DNA of 64,000 nt, taken from positions 114,577-178,576 of the forward strand of contig NZ_AZEF01000027.1 in NCBI RefSeq assembly GCF_001434915.1, given 5' to 3'. Position 1 is the stretch's first letter; each line of letters opens with the position of its first letter. This document shows positions 1 to 7,504 of the stretch, piece by piece. This stretch comes from Liquorilactobacillus capillatus DSM 19910. GTDB taxonomy: Bacteria > Bacillota > Bacilli > Lactobacillales > Lactobacillaceae. Both the position numbers and the translations under genes were made by a program. Under the pieces are notes generated by a model. The model saw only the letters and a program-made list of their open reading frames with translations, was not told the DNA's origin and did no database searches.

Positions 1-530
1 GACAAAACAACACTTGTTTCCTTATTCTTTTCAGAAAAAGTCATAATATTTTGCATATCTTCCTGCAAGGAGACCAGTGTATCTTGCCCTGTTTTGGATA
101 AATCATTTAGTGTTGATGAGATATTTTGAACACCCGCTAACGCTGTATTAGATTTCTTTGTCCGCGCGGTAATATCAAAACAAACCTTCATCACAGAAAT
201 AACCTGTTTTTTGTCATCTGTAATAGGAAAATAATTTGCTTCTAGATAAACCTTTTTATCATTTTTGCTTTTACGGATAATTCGGTCTTGAAAACTTTGT
301 CCATTAAGTAAATTATTCCAAAAAAGGTGGTAAGCCTCACTCTGTGAAAACTCTGGAAAACATAGATCTTGATGATGTAGTTCCATCAACTCAGGAACAC
401 TATAGCCTAAAGTTTTAGCAAATAACGGTGTTGCGTAAATAACTTTTCTATTCGTATCAAAAAGTATAATTGCTAGTTTTTTTGAAAACGCAGTTGAAAT
501 TGCGGTTTCGATTATTTTATCGGTTTCCAT
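1..530 (-). CDS. PAS-domain sensor protein, N-terminal part (possible methyl-accepting chemotaxis protein), truncated by window edge
   Basis: The reading frame opens with ATG at 530 behind a CTGAAGGAG ribosome binding site and runs off the left edge after about 176 codons. Residues 10-120 have a PAS/PAC pattern: a hydrophobic strand followed by DTNRKVIYATPLFAKTLGY, then an RIIRKSKNDKKVYLEANYFPI-like PAC segment and FDITARTKK. After that comes a helical, Ser/Thr/Gln-rich stretch of the kind that leads into a chemoreceptor signalling domain. There is no N-terminal membrane segment in what is visible, so it would be a soluble sensor. The output domain lies outside the window, so chemotaxis is inference; a PAS regulator of another type is possible. 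Confidence 0.7.
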   Translation of the reverse strand, partial: METDKIIETAISTAFSKKLAIILFDTNRKVIYATPLFAKTLGYSVPELMELHHQDLCFPEFSQSEAYHLFWNNLLNGQSFQDRIIRKSKNDKKVYLEANYFPITDDKKQVISVMKVCFDITARTKKSNTALAGVQNISSTLNDLSKTGQDTLVSLQEDMQNIMTFSEKNKETSVVL

Positions 531-738
531 CTTCAAAACTCCTTCAGTTAACGTCTTATGTTTAATAAGATTGACATTCTATTCACTTATCAGTACCACT
601 AAGATTATTAATCGGTTAATCCGATTAAAATTTAAGTAAAAGTAACTATAATTTTTTATTTTTATCTCATTTATTTATCAAATAACTATTTTTCTTCTAA
701 TATCGCTAATATAGGCTCTTGACACTTTTAATTAGGCT

Positions 739-767
739 TTGCCTCTAACTATAATATGTGCTAAAAT
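739..767 (+). promoter_or_regulatory. Promoter of the tRNA-Ala gene
   Basis: TTGCCT (739-744) and TAAAAT (762-767) are 17 bases apart, and the -10 ends 13 bases before the first base of the tRNA. A TTGACA at 719-724 also exists, but it is too far from any -10 that would serve this tRNA. Confidence 0.5.
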
Positions 768-780
768 AGTTCTGGTTAAC

Positions 781-853
781 GGGTTATTAGCTCAGTTGGG
801 AGAGCGCCTGCTTCGCATGTAGGAGGTCGCCGGTTCAAGTCCGGCATGATCCA
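781..853 (+). tRNA. tRNA-Ala (anticodon CGC)
   Basis: A full cloverleaf can be folded. The acceptor stem GGGTTAT pairs with ATGATCC and contains the G3:U70 pair that identifies alanine tRNAs. The D-arm has GCTC and GAGC, the anticodon stem is CCTGC/GTAGG with loop TTCGCAT (anticodon CGC at 814-816), and the T-arm is GCCGG-TTCAAGT-CCGGC. The discriminator base is A853. No CCA is encoded, so the tail must be added by the CCA enzyme, whose gene lies at 18897-20102. It is a solitary tRNA with its own promoter and terminator. It reads GCG codons. Confidence 0.96.
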
Positions 854-867
854 TAAGTTAACATGTA

Positions 868-911
868 ACCAGTGATTATGGCTTGTAAAGGAGCGATATT
901 GCTGGTTTTTT
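868..911 (+). terminator. Intrinsic terminator of the tRNA-Ala gene
   Basis: ACCAGTGAT (868-876) pairs with ATTGCTGGT (898-906), with two G-U pairs, and is followed by a run of T. Confidence 0.7.
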
Positions 912-999
912 ATTTTAAATAGATGTAGCCTACGTTTACTGAATTACAAAAAAAGAGAATCAAAAGGAGAACTACAAATTTTCTTCTGGCGGCAAGTGG

Positions 1000-1027
1000 C
1001 TGTTACTCAATCGAGTAGCAGTTTTTT
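1000..1027 (+). terminator. Second plus-strand terminator hairpin, convergent with the DUF1648 gene
   Basis: CTGTTACTC and GAGTAGCAG form a 9-bp stem (one G-U) around an AATC loop, followed by six T. The T-run overlaps the TAA stop codon of the opposing gene. It would stop any transcript that escapes the tRNA terminator. Confidence 0.6.
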
Positions 1028-1397
1028 AGTGCAGAAAACTACTTCCCTTAAAAACCAACATTATTAAAATATAAAAATAATTAATTGAGCCAAATAAACA
1101 TAACACTTGTAACATAAGCAAAAATAATTTAACAAGAAAAGTAGTACGTGTCCCTGGAAGATATTTTCTTTCTACATAGCTTGACTTACTAACATAACTA
1201 ACACATATTAATAACAAGGGTAATATGAAAACTAGATACTTTCCTCTTCCCCAATAATCCACGGAGCTTAACCCTATATGCAGCGGAACTATGCTTGGTA
1301 AATAAAAGTATAGGATACAAGCTAAAAATAATTCCAAAACATAAATTATCAGAAAGTAGTAAAACGAGCATTCATAAACTTTGTTAAACTTCAACAT
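1026..1397 (-). CDS. DUF1648 domain membrane protein
   Basis: This 123-residue protein has three hydrophobic segments (about residues 12-32, 54-66 and 88-116). Between the first two is the motif YLPSIVPLHIG...DYWGRGKY, which matches the DUF1648 pattern (LPxxxPxHxxxxGxxDxWGxK followed by a hydrophobic helix). DUF1648 is found in small membrane proteins, including SdpI-type immunity proteins, but the SdpI core is not visible, so no function is assigned. The ATG at 1397 follows an AGAGGCG ribosome binding site. It is a single gene, flanked by non-coding DNA on both sides. Confidence 0.7.
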   Translation of the reverse strand: MLKFNKVYECSFYYFLIIYVLELFLACILYFYLPSIVPLHIGLSSVDYWGRGKYLVFILPLLLICVSYVSKSSYVERKYLPGTRTTFLVKLFLLMLQVLCLFGSINYFYILIMLVFKGSSFLH

Positions 1398-1593
1398 CTA
1401 TATCGCCTCTTTAATTTTGATTAACACCTCTGCAAGACACACTGATATAATCTTCTATCTATTTCATTGTACAACTTAATAGTTAATGTTACGATATACA
1501 ATCAAGATAATACCTAAAAAATATTATTAAAACTAGAGAAAATAGATAAATTGAAAAAATAAAAAGAACGTCTTACTTTTAGATTAACATTAA

Positions 1594-1655
1594 ATGGTTC
1601 TACAATATTGAGTGTTGCTGAATTTTTACATCAACACTCAATATTGTAAAACCAT
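1594..1655. repeat. Long inverted repeat (24-base arms, 14-base loop)
   Basis: The arms at 1594-1617 and 1632-1655 are complementary except for one mismatch. On the plus strand the hairpin is followed directly by seven T. On the minus strand it lies about 30 bases after the stop codon of the last gene of the folate operon, but is followed only by a short ATTTAA tract. It probably acts as the terminator of the folate operon and as a barrier to plus-strand transcription. The arms are unusually long for a terminator, so a small mobile-repeat remnant is an alternative. Confidence 0.65.
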
Positions 1656-1685
1656 TTTTTTGTTTATCAAAATTAATGTATCTTC

Positions 1686-2228
1686 TTAAACATTCACTAA
1701 AGTATAATATCCTTGAAATTCACACGGAGCTTGTTCTTTTTTTAATAGAAACACAGGCAATTCAGCGTTAATCGGTTGCTTATTTGTAACAGCTAGCTTC
1801 AACTGATAACGCAAATCAATGTGATAATGACTTGCTTCATTCTTTAAAGAGTTACGAGGAATATGAATGAGGTTAATGTCAATCAAGCTTTTGAGTTGCG
1901 ATGCCTCATGTATGCTAGAAACAGCTTGGTGACCAGTTTCTTCTTTGAATTCTCTAATTGCACAAGCGTAAGGCTTCTCACCTGGTTCAACATGACCCGC
2001 TGGTAAAAGTATTTGTTTTAAATAGGGATGCATAATAAAAAAACATTTTTCCTGTTTAAAAACAACTGCACTGGCTGACAGGTGTAATGCAGTTTTACGG
2101 TTTCTCAGATCTCCCTCTGCCTTAAGCAACTCTTCCTTAATCTTACGTAGCTTATTAAGGGTTACCCAGGCAAAATCCTGCTGTGTTAAATAATCAAGCG
2201 CTGCTGAGACCTCAGTTTCAATCATCAT
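1686..2228 (-). CDS. Nudix hydrolase in the folate operon, candidate dihydroneopterin triphosphate pyrophosphatase
   Basis: The Nudix box is complete: GHVEPGE, seven residues, then REFKEETG, around residues 85-107. It follows a typical strand (ILLPAGHVEPGE). An N-terminal helical extension of about 50 residues precedes it. A TTG codon at 2246 opens the frame, but GAAGGA sits six bases before ATG 2228, so 2228 is the better start (180 residues). In Lactococcus lactis a Nudix enzyme in the folate operon (YlgG/FolQ) removes pyrophosphate from dihydroneopterin triphosphate, the step between FolE and FolB. Being the last gene of an operon that otherwise lacks this step, it is a good candidate for the same role; substrate specificity cannot be read from the sequence. 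Confidence 0.8.
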   Translation of the reverse strand: MMIETEVSAALDYLTQQDFAWVTLNKLRKIKEELLKAEGDLRNRKTALHLSASAVVFKQEKCFFIMHPYLKQILLPAGHVEPGEKPYACAIREFKEETGHQAVSSIHEASQLKSLIDINLIHIPRNSLKNEASHYHIDLRYQLKLAVTNKQPINAELPVFLLKKEQAPCEFQGYYTLVNV

Positions 2229-2252
2229 TTTAAATCCTTCTTTCAAAAAGCC

Positions 2253-3332
2253 TTAAAATTCTTCGAATAATTTATAGATATCAAGCATCTCTTTGGTTTC
2301 TTTAACATCGTGTACACGTAAAAGACGTCCTCCTTGTTGAACCATCTGACTTTCAAACAATAATGTCGGCAGCAATCTCTCATTTTCTTTTAAATTAAAC
2401 AATTTACTCATAAAGCTTTTACGGGAAATAGCGACCATTAACGGTAAACCTAATTCAACCAGTGATCGAAGTACCTTCACTTTTAAAAGATCAAACTCAA
2501 AAACGTTTGTTTTAGAAAAACCGACTCCTGGATCAAGTACAATATTACTTGTTTTTAAGCCACAATCTGTTAATCTTACGATTGCTTTTTCAAAATATTT
2601 TTTTAAATACTCATCGAAATGCTGCGTTTTCTCAAGATTATTACGGCCATTAAACATTGTCACAACTGCTGGCTTATACTCACTTACCGCTCTGAGTTTT
2701 TGTTCAGATACAAAGCCATCAATATCGTTTATAATTTGTACCCCTGCACTTAGAGCACGCTCAACAACACTATCCGTGTTAGAGTCTAACGCCAGAATCA
2801 CGTCAGGAAAGACCCGCTTAATTTCTTTAATGTAAGGTGCGATTCGCTGCCATTCTTCTTCAGCGCTGATATCTACAAAATTAGGCTTTGAAGATTTGCC
2901 GCCTAATTCAAAAAAAGTCGCACCAGCCTCTTGTTCAAGCTCAATCTTTTTTAAAACCGTCTTAAGGTCATTATTGACCCCACCATCATAAAATGAATCA
3001 GGTGTAACATTTACAATTGAATAGATCAAGGGTTGTGTTGTTATATCAAAAGAAAAACCGGCTCCTGTAAAAAAGACACTATTTTCTTGTAAAATTTCTT
3101 TTAAACGATCACTTTCCATTCCAAAAATATCCGGCCATTTTAAAATTAACTTTCTCAATTTATTTAGTGGTACTACCGCCGTTATCTTGCCTTCTAACGT
3201 ATTAAAATCCAATTTTTCTTCAACCAATAGTAGTAACAACTGTTTTATTTCATCCAAGTTCCCGCTAAATTTTAACGTTACCTGTGCCTTGAACTTATTC
3301 TTAAGTGCAGTCTTTTCTTCCGTAATAAGCAA
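2253..3332 (-). CDS. folP: Dihydropteroate synthase with N-terminal extension
   Basis: It joins dihydropterin pyrophosphate to p-aminobenzoate. Residues 1-100 form an extension without clear catalytic motifs; the TIM barrel starts at about residue 105 with SIVNVTPDSFYDGG, continues through ALDSN, INDIDG and VLDPGVGFSKT, and ends with RVHDV. The second loop, normally GGESTRP, reads GGKSSKP here, and the usual Lys of the KTSRK-like region appears as ISRKSFM. The TTG start at 3332 follows AGGAAGGAATAAA and lies two bases after the folC stop, which suggests translational coupling. The family is certain; the loop variation deserves notice because this loop contacts pABA and sulfonamides. Confidence 0.93.
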   Translation of the reverse strand: MLITEEKTALKNKFKAQVTLKFSGNLDEIKQLLLLLVEEKLDFNTLEGKITAVVPLNKLRKLILKWPDIFGMESDRLKEILQENSVFFTGAGFSFDITTQPLIYSIVNVTPDSFYDGGVNNDLKTVLKKIELEQEAGATFFELGGKSSKPNFVDISAEEEWQRIAPYIKEIKRVFPDVILALDSNTDSVVERALSAGVQIINDIDGFVSEQKLRAVSEYKPAVVTMFNGRNNLEKTQHFDEYLKKYFEKAIVRLTDCGLKTSNIVLDPGVGFSKTNVFEFDLLKVKVLRSLVELGLPLMVAISRKSFMSKLFNLKENERLLPTLLFESQMVQQGGRLLRVHDVKETKEMLDIYKLFEEF

Positions 3333-3334
3333 AT

Positions 3335-4651
3335 TTATTCCTTCCTCTTTTCATTCGTAAATAGTTGGCGAATTACTTTCAATAGATAAAATGATCCTAC
3401 TACTAGTATCAACGCGTCCTTTTCGGGCTTAATTTTTAAAGCATATTCAAGAGCGGCGACTGGATCCGCGAACTGCGGTAGCTGTTTTCCCGTAGCATCC
3501 TGAAAGCTTATTTGTAATTCTTTAGCCGTCAGTTTTCGCTCCTGATTATCGGGTTCAGTAATGATAAATTGTGTTTTTTTGAGTTTCAACAACTCTTCAA
3601 TACAGTGTTTATAATCCTTATCCCTTAAAAAGCCAACTAACAAAATCTTTTCAGAAGTTGGGTATAATTGATTTACAGTTTCCACGAAAGCATTGATTCC
3701 ATCAATATTATGTGCCGCATCTAGTATAATTGAAGGTTGCGTACTGACACTTTCAAATCTACCCGGAATGACAATATTTGAAAGTGCTCCTTCAAGCAAT
3801 CGCTGCCTGTTAATCTTTCTATGTTGTCTTTTTAAAAAGATATCCAGCCAGGTCAAGACTGTTGCTAAATTCTCTTTTTGATATGAACCCCGAAGTGAAT
3901 AGTCAAAAAGAATCTTTTGCGTAGTCGTCTGCCAGCATGCTTTTCTAATTAGTGTCTTTTCCTCAGTAAACGTAATTTTTGTCCAAGCTGCTGAATGAAT
4001 ATGTGCATGCATTTTATATGCCTGCTTTTTTAGAACTGCAAGGGTCTTTTCACGCTGTTTAGGTGCAAGGATTACCGTTTCTTTTTCCCGGATAATTTTT
4101 GATTTGGTCGTTGCAATTTCCGCAATCGTCTTCCCTAAGACAGCGGTGTGATCTAAACCGATTTTAGTAAAAACAGCATACGTGGTCTGTGACACTGCAT
4201 TAGTTGCATCCAACTCCCCACCTAAACCACATTCAAGAACAACATAATTAACTTTCTTATCTGAAAAATAAAGCATTGCAGCACTAAAAAGTAGCTCAAA
4301 AGAAGAAAGTGCCGTCAGTTCAAGCCCCATTTCAACTAATGTTTGTTTAACTTTATCAGTGTATGATTTTAGCATACTTTGAGCGATTGGCTGTCTATTT
4401 ATCTGAATACATTCTGTTATGTTCGTTATAAAAGGGCTACTGAACAAACCCGTTTTATAATTCATATTCTGTAGTAAAGCAGCAATCATTGTACAAGTAG
4501 AACCTTTACCATTTGTTCCGCAAACATGGATTATTTTAAAATTCTCATCTGGCTGCTGTAATTGCTGTAAGACTTTTTTTATTAAAGCAATCCGGTCCCC
4601 TTGACCATAGAGTGTCGTCGGTAATCTTTCTTCTGAATTATTAGTTATCAC
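3335..4651 (-). CDS. folC: Dihydrofolate / folylpolyglutamate synthase
   Basis: This Mur-ligase-family enzyme (438 residues) adds glutamate to dihydropteroate or folates. The P-loop GTNGKGST is at residues 45-52, followed by the omega-type segment SSPFI and by ECGLGGELDATN. The central region has LDAAHN and the C-terminus the second folC domain (LVVGSFYL). The start is GTG at 4651 with AAGGAAG upstream. It lies 22 bases after folKE and just before folP. With DHFR at 15445-15951 the window encodes most of the dihydropterin branch of folate synthesis. Confidence 0.95.
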   Translation of the reverse strand: MITNNSEERLPTTLYGQGDRIALIKKVLQQLQQPDENFKIIHVCGTNGKGSTCTMIAALLQNMNYKTGLFSSPFITNITECIQINRQPIAQSMLKSYTDKVKQTLVEMGLELTALSSFELLFSAAMLYFSDKKVNYVVLECGLGGELDATNAVSQTTYAVFTKIGLDHTAVLGKTIAEIATTKSKIIREKETVILAPKQREKTLAVLKKQAYKMHAHIHSAAWTKITFTEEKTLIRKACWQTTTQKILFDYSLRGSYQKENLATVLTWLDIFLKRQHRKINRQRLLEGALSNIVIPGRFESVSTQPSIILDAAHNIDGINAFVETVNQLYPTSEKILLVGFLRDKDYKHCIEELLKLKKTQFIITEPDNQERKLTAKELQISFQDATGKQLPQFADPVAALEYALKIKPEKDALILVVGSFYLLKVIRQLFTNEKRKE

Positions 4652-4673
4652 TACTGTGTTCTTCCTTACATAT

Positions 4674-5729
4674 TTATTTTAAAGTACTTAAAAATTCAGC
4701 CCGAAGTTGGGCATTCAAATCAAAATCACCTGTAAAATAAGTTGTACGTGTTAACGAGCTGCTTTTTTTAACACCGCGCATCTCAACACACATATGTCGT
4801 GCTTCAGCCATAACCGCAACTCCTGCTGGATTCAAGATCTTCGTCAACGTTTCAGCAATATCACTTGTTATCTTTTCCTGTAAACTTAATCTTCGTGAAA
4901 CGAAATCAACTAAACGCGGGATTTTGCTTAGACCAATAATCTTACCATTTTGAGGAATATAGGCAACATGAACTTTCCCAAAAAAAGGCAGCATATGGTG
5001 CTCACACATTGAATAAAAGGGAATATCCTTGACCAACACCATTTGAGCATTATCCTTCTTCGGTGTCTTAAAAACTTTATAGTCTTGAAAATCATCTTGA
5101 CTTTGGGAGGCAAAAATCTCTTGGTACATCTTAGCGACTCGTTTTGGAGTCTCAACTATTCCTTCACGCTTAGGGTCATCACCAATTGCCACCAGTAAGG
5201 TTGTTATAGCTCGTTCAATTGTTACAGTTCGACTGTCTTTTTTAGGAACACGTGTAATTTTCTGATCTTGTTCTTCCTGTTCTAAGATCATAATTGTTTC
5301 TTTGATTTGTGAGTAAAACGGACCGGTTTTTTCGTAAATATCAAGCAACGGAATCAAAACAAATAAGCGATTAAATGTCTCTTGGTGTGGAACAGTCAGT
5401 TCAGATGTCTTAAACTGCTTGTTTCCCCAAAAAATAATATCAATATCCAATGTCCGTGGACCCCAGTGCACTTTACGGATTCGTTTTAAAAATGCCTCTA
5501 TTTTATGAATCTGTTTTAGTAATTCCCCAGGTGTATAAGTTGTGAAAACCTTAACAGCAATATTTAAAAAGTTATCCTGCACAATGTCTCCCACTGGGGA
5601 TGTTTCGTAATACTCAGAGACCTGGTCAACTATTAGATTCTTATCATTACCTAGATACTCTATCGCTTTCTCAAGATTTTCTTGTCGATTACCGATATTA
5701 CTTCCTAAGCTCAAATATATGCTTTCCAT
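4674..5729 (-). CDS. folKE: Bifunctional HPPK / GTP cyclohydrolase I fusion
   Basis: Two folate enzymes are fused in 351 residues. Residues 1-155 are 6-hydroxymethyl-dihydropterin pyrophosphokinase (LGSNIGNR at the N-terminus, GPRTLDIDIIFWG with the metal-binding Asp pair). Residues about 170-351 are GTP cyclohydrolase I (zinc and catalytic motif CEHHMLPFFGKVHVAY, then HMCVEMRGV near the C-terminus). The fused enzymes catalyse the first and a later step of pterin synthesis, and FolB works between them. The same fusion is known from Lactococcus lactis. The ATG at 5729 lies one base after the folB stop codon. Confidence 0.96.
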   Translation of the reverse strand: MESIYLSLGSNIGNRQENLEKAIEYLGNDKNLIVDQVSEYYETSPVGDIVQDNFLNIAVKVFTTYTPGELLKQIHKIEAFLKRIRKVHWGPRTLDIDIIFWGNKQFKTSELTVPHQETFNRLFVLIPLLDIYEKTGPFYSQIKETIMILEQEEQDQKITRVPKKDSRTVTIERAITTLLVAIGDDPKREGIVETPKRVAKMYQEIFASQSQDDFQDYKVFKTPKKDNAQMVLVKDIPFYSMCEHHMLPFFGKVHVAYIPQNGKIIGLSKIPRLVDFVSRRLSLQEKITSDIAETLTKILNPAGVAVMAEARHMCVEMRGVKKSSSLTRTTYFTGDFDLNAQLRAEFLSTLK

Positions 5730-5730
5730 C

Positions 5731-6087
5731 TCAACGCTCCATCTCTATTTCAACATTATCAAAAATACCATCAATTGGTACAGCTAATTTCTTCAGATTA
5801 ACTTTAACTGTCCCAATATGCTCTTGATCAATTTTTTTTATTTCATTTATAATTTCTAAAGCTAACGTTTCAATTAAATTTACTTGGCTATTTTTTACAA
5901 TTTCTGCAATAACAGTATAAAAAGCAGCATAACTAATTGTTCTTTCAACTCGATCTTTAATTGTTGTTTCATCGATGTTAAAATCAACTACAAGATTTAT
6001 CTCAATATTTTGGCCTAGTTTTTTTTCTTCTTGATATACCCCAATATGACTATGAAACCGCATGTTATTAATTTTAACTTTATACAT
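5731..6087 (-). CDS. folB: Dihydroneopterin aldolase
   Basis: FolB cleaves dihydroneopterin to 6-hydroxymethyl-dihydropterin and glycolaldehyde. The 118-residue protein has the family's N-terminal strand with FHSHIGVYQEEKKLGQ, ISYAAFY in the middle, and LIETLALEI followed by a basic/hydrophobic C-terminal strand. The frame is open upstream to 6147, but ATG 6087 has AAAAGGGAG before it, and the upstream part belongs to the riboswitch terminator. It is the first gene of the folate operon. Confidence 0.94.
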   Translation of the reverse strand: MYKVKINNMRFHSHIGVYQEEKKLGQNIEINLVVDFNIDETTIKDRVERTISYAAFYTVIAEIVKNSQVNLIETLALEIINEIKKIDQEHIGTVKVNLKKLAVPIDGIFDNVEIEMER

Positions 6088-6126
6088 TCTTATAATCTCC
6101 CTTTTAGGATCAATATCTAAATACAA

Positions 6127-6163
6127 CAAAAAAAAGACACTCAGCAAAAAGCAGAAGTGCCCA
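6127..6163 (-). terminator. Terminator of the ZTP riboswitch
   Basis: On the minus strand GCACTT...GAGTGT (with an inner GC-TTTTT-GC) forms a hairpin followed by eight T (6128-6135). Its 5' side starts within the GGGCAC that closes the conserved aptamer pseudoknot, so ligand binding to the aptamer competes with termination. This gives a simple ON switch. Confidence 0.75.
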
Positions 6164-6231
6164 GGCGGTCGACATTATATTGAGTCATACTCCGTGTGGT
6201 TCACCCACTCCCGCCAGTAATACAACTCTCA
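6155..6231 (-). promoter_or_regulatory. ZTP (pfl) riboswitch aptamer controlling the folate operon
   Basis: Reading the minus strand, the region contains ACTGGCGGGA (6220-6210), a GTGG-GTGAA-CCAC hairpin followed by ACGGAGT, and the highly conserved GACCGCCTGGGCA (about 6171-6159). These are the two conserved halves of the ZTP/AICAR-responsive pfl motif, which form a pseudoknot. ZTP rises when 10-formyl-tetrahydrofolate is short, so control of folate synthesis fits known ZTP riboswitch targets. A promoter lies just upstream and a terminator overlaps its 3' end. Confidence 0.93.
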
Positions 6232-6240
6232 CTGCAACTA

Positions 6241-6269
6241 AAAATATCATTATTTAATTTAATTGTCAA
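6241..6269 (-). promoter_or_regulatory. Promoter of the folate operon
   Basis: TTGACA (6269-6264) and TATTTT (6246-6241) are 17 bases apart. Transcription would begin near 6234, immediately before the ZTP aptamer. Confidence 0.75.
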
Positions 6270-6325
6270 TGCAACCGCTGCTATATGCTGCCACTACGTC
6301 CAAGTCATTTTTAGCTTTCTTAGCT

Positions 6326-6859
6326 TCAAGCTGGTAGAAAAAGCTGATAAACATTCCGCTGTTCCTGTGGATCATCTTGCATGTAAACTACACCGGTATA
6401 ATTGAAGCCAGCCTTGATTATAATATGCTGCATCCGTTTATTCAAAATATGTGTATCTACCCTAAGCTGTTTCACTCCTAGCTGATAAGCGATGGTGTTG
6501 AGACTACTAAAGAAAAAATCAGCCAGATGACTTCCTTTGTACTGTGGGTCAATTGCAATTCGATGGATTACCGCATAAGCTTCTTTATTTGGAAATTGTT
6601 TCCAGCTTCCAAAATATAATTTTTGATAATTAGGTTCATCTCCTACAGCTAATGTTGCTGTGCCAGTAATTTTTCCATCAACAATAAGGATATAAGTTGC
6701 ACCTTGATTAATATCTGCTGTAATTACGTCATAATTTGGATAACCATTTTGCCATTGTGGAATATTTTCACTTGCAAGTAAAACTTTTGCCTTCTCAATA
6801 AGAGGCATGATCTTTTCAATGTCTGCTGCAACAGCTTTTCTAATAAATTTAACTACCAT
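6326..6859 (-). CDS. GNAT family N-acetyltransferase
   Basis: This 177-residue protein has the GNAT fold order: an N-terminal strand and helix, a central strand pair (YILIVDGKITGTATL), the acetyl-CoA site IHRIAIDPQYKGSHLADFF (motif A, with the usual R/Q-x-x-G-x-G/A loop altered to YKGSHLA), then LRVDTHILNKRMQHIIIKAGF with the typical N-K-x-x-Q and GF motifs. The substrate is unknown. The ATG at 6859 is preceded by AAGGAGG. It is upstream of the folate operon promoter and seems to be a separate transcription unit. Confidence 0.88.
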   Translation of the reverse strand: MVVKFIRKAVAADIEKIMPLIEKAKVLLASENIPQWQNGYPNYDVITADINQGATYILIVDGKITGTATLAVGDEPNYQKLYFGSWKQFPNKEAYAVIHRIAIDPQYKGSHLADFFFSSLNTIAYQLGVKQLRVDTHILNKRMQHIIIKAGFNYTGVVYMQDDPQEQRNVYQLFLPA

Positions 6860-7427
6860 TATATCATCCTCCTTAATCTTAATTAAATTAACTTTTATAG
6901 TCTTATAGAGTACTCTTGTACGCTCCTGATTCGCCTTAACTGTCCGTTACATCATTACCTGGTCTGTCTTTTAAAAACGTCTTTTTCAACGTGTATCATC
7001 TCCTGCAGAATCTACAGCAATGACATATCCAGCTAAAAACTAAAATAAATGCATTCAACTCCAATACCGTTAAAGACAGATGCCCAATCAATTAAAATGA
7101 TAACGTCTTGGCTATCAAACCAACGTTAATCGTATACGAAATCATTTTAAAATTAATGTTTATCTTTGGTAATAAGAATCGTATCGAGCTTACTGTAATG
7201 ATTAACAAGTATACCAAAAAAGTCGCACATTGTGTATGTAATTTATGTGATAATCTTATTCCATTATTGGTTAAAAGCTATACAAACCATAATTTTACCT
7301 CTTCAAGGACACCAATACTGCCTTCCAACTGAACAAGGAAATGAAAACTACTCTAAAATAAAACTAGAGTATCTTCAAACTCGGCACACTAAACGTAATA
7401 AACACTGACACCTTTAACACCTAACTT
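6860..7427. other. Long gap without an intact gene, possibly decayed coding DNA
   Basis: No open frame here has a ribosome binding site and a coherent product. A plus-strand frame at 7108-7332 starts with TTG without a ribosome binding site and reads as low-complexity. On the minus strand, hydrophobic stretches between about 7230 and 7030 and short fragments such as LAGYVIAVDSAGDDTR (about 7040-6992) are interrupted by stops and frame changes. This would fit the remains of a membrane protein gene, but I cannot name it. Confidence 0.35.
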
Positions 7428-7477
7428 AAAAAGTCGAGAAACAATAAATAACTACATTATCATTTCCCGACTTTTTT
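7428..7477 (-). terminator. Terminator after the nucleoside hydrolase gene
   Basis: AAAAAAGTCGGGAAA pairs with TTTCTCGACTTTTT on the minus strand (one mismatch) across a loop of about 20 bases, and ends in a T-run. The A/T-rich arms make it potentially active in both directions. Confidence 0.7.
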
Positions 7478-7504
7478 ATTGAATTTTTTTGAATCCTATG
7501 CTAT

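Noticed and set aside
719-750. TTGACA at 719 with TATAAT at 750 as the tRNA promoter
   Set aside because: The two elements are 25 bases apart, too far for one promoter; TTGCCT-17-TAAAAT fits better.
7108-7332. Plus-strand reading frame of 74 codons
   Set aside because: TTG start, no ribosome binding site, no recognisable domain, and it lies opposite to fragments of apparently decayed coding DNA.
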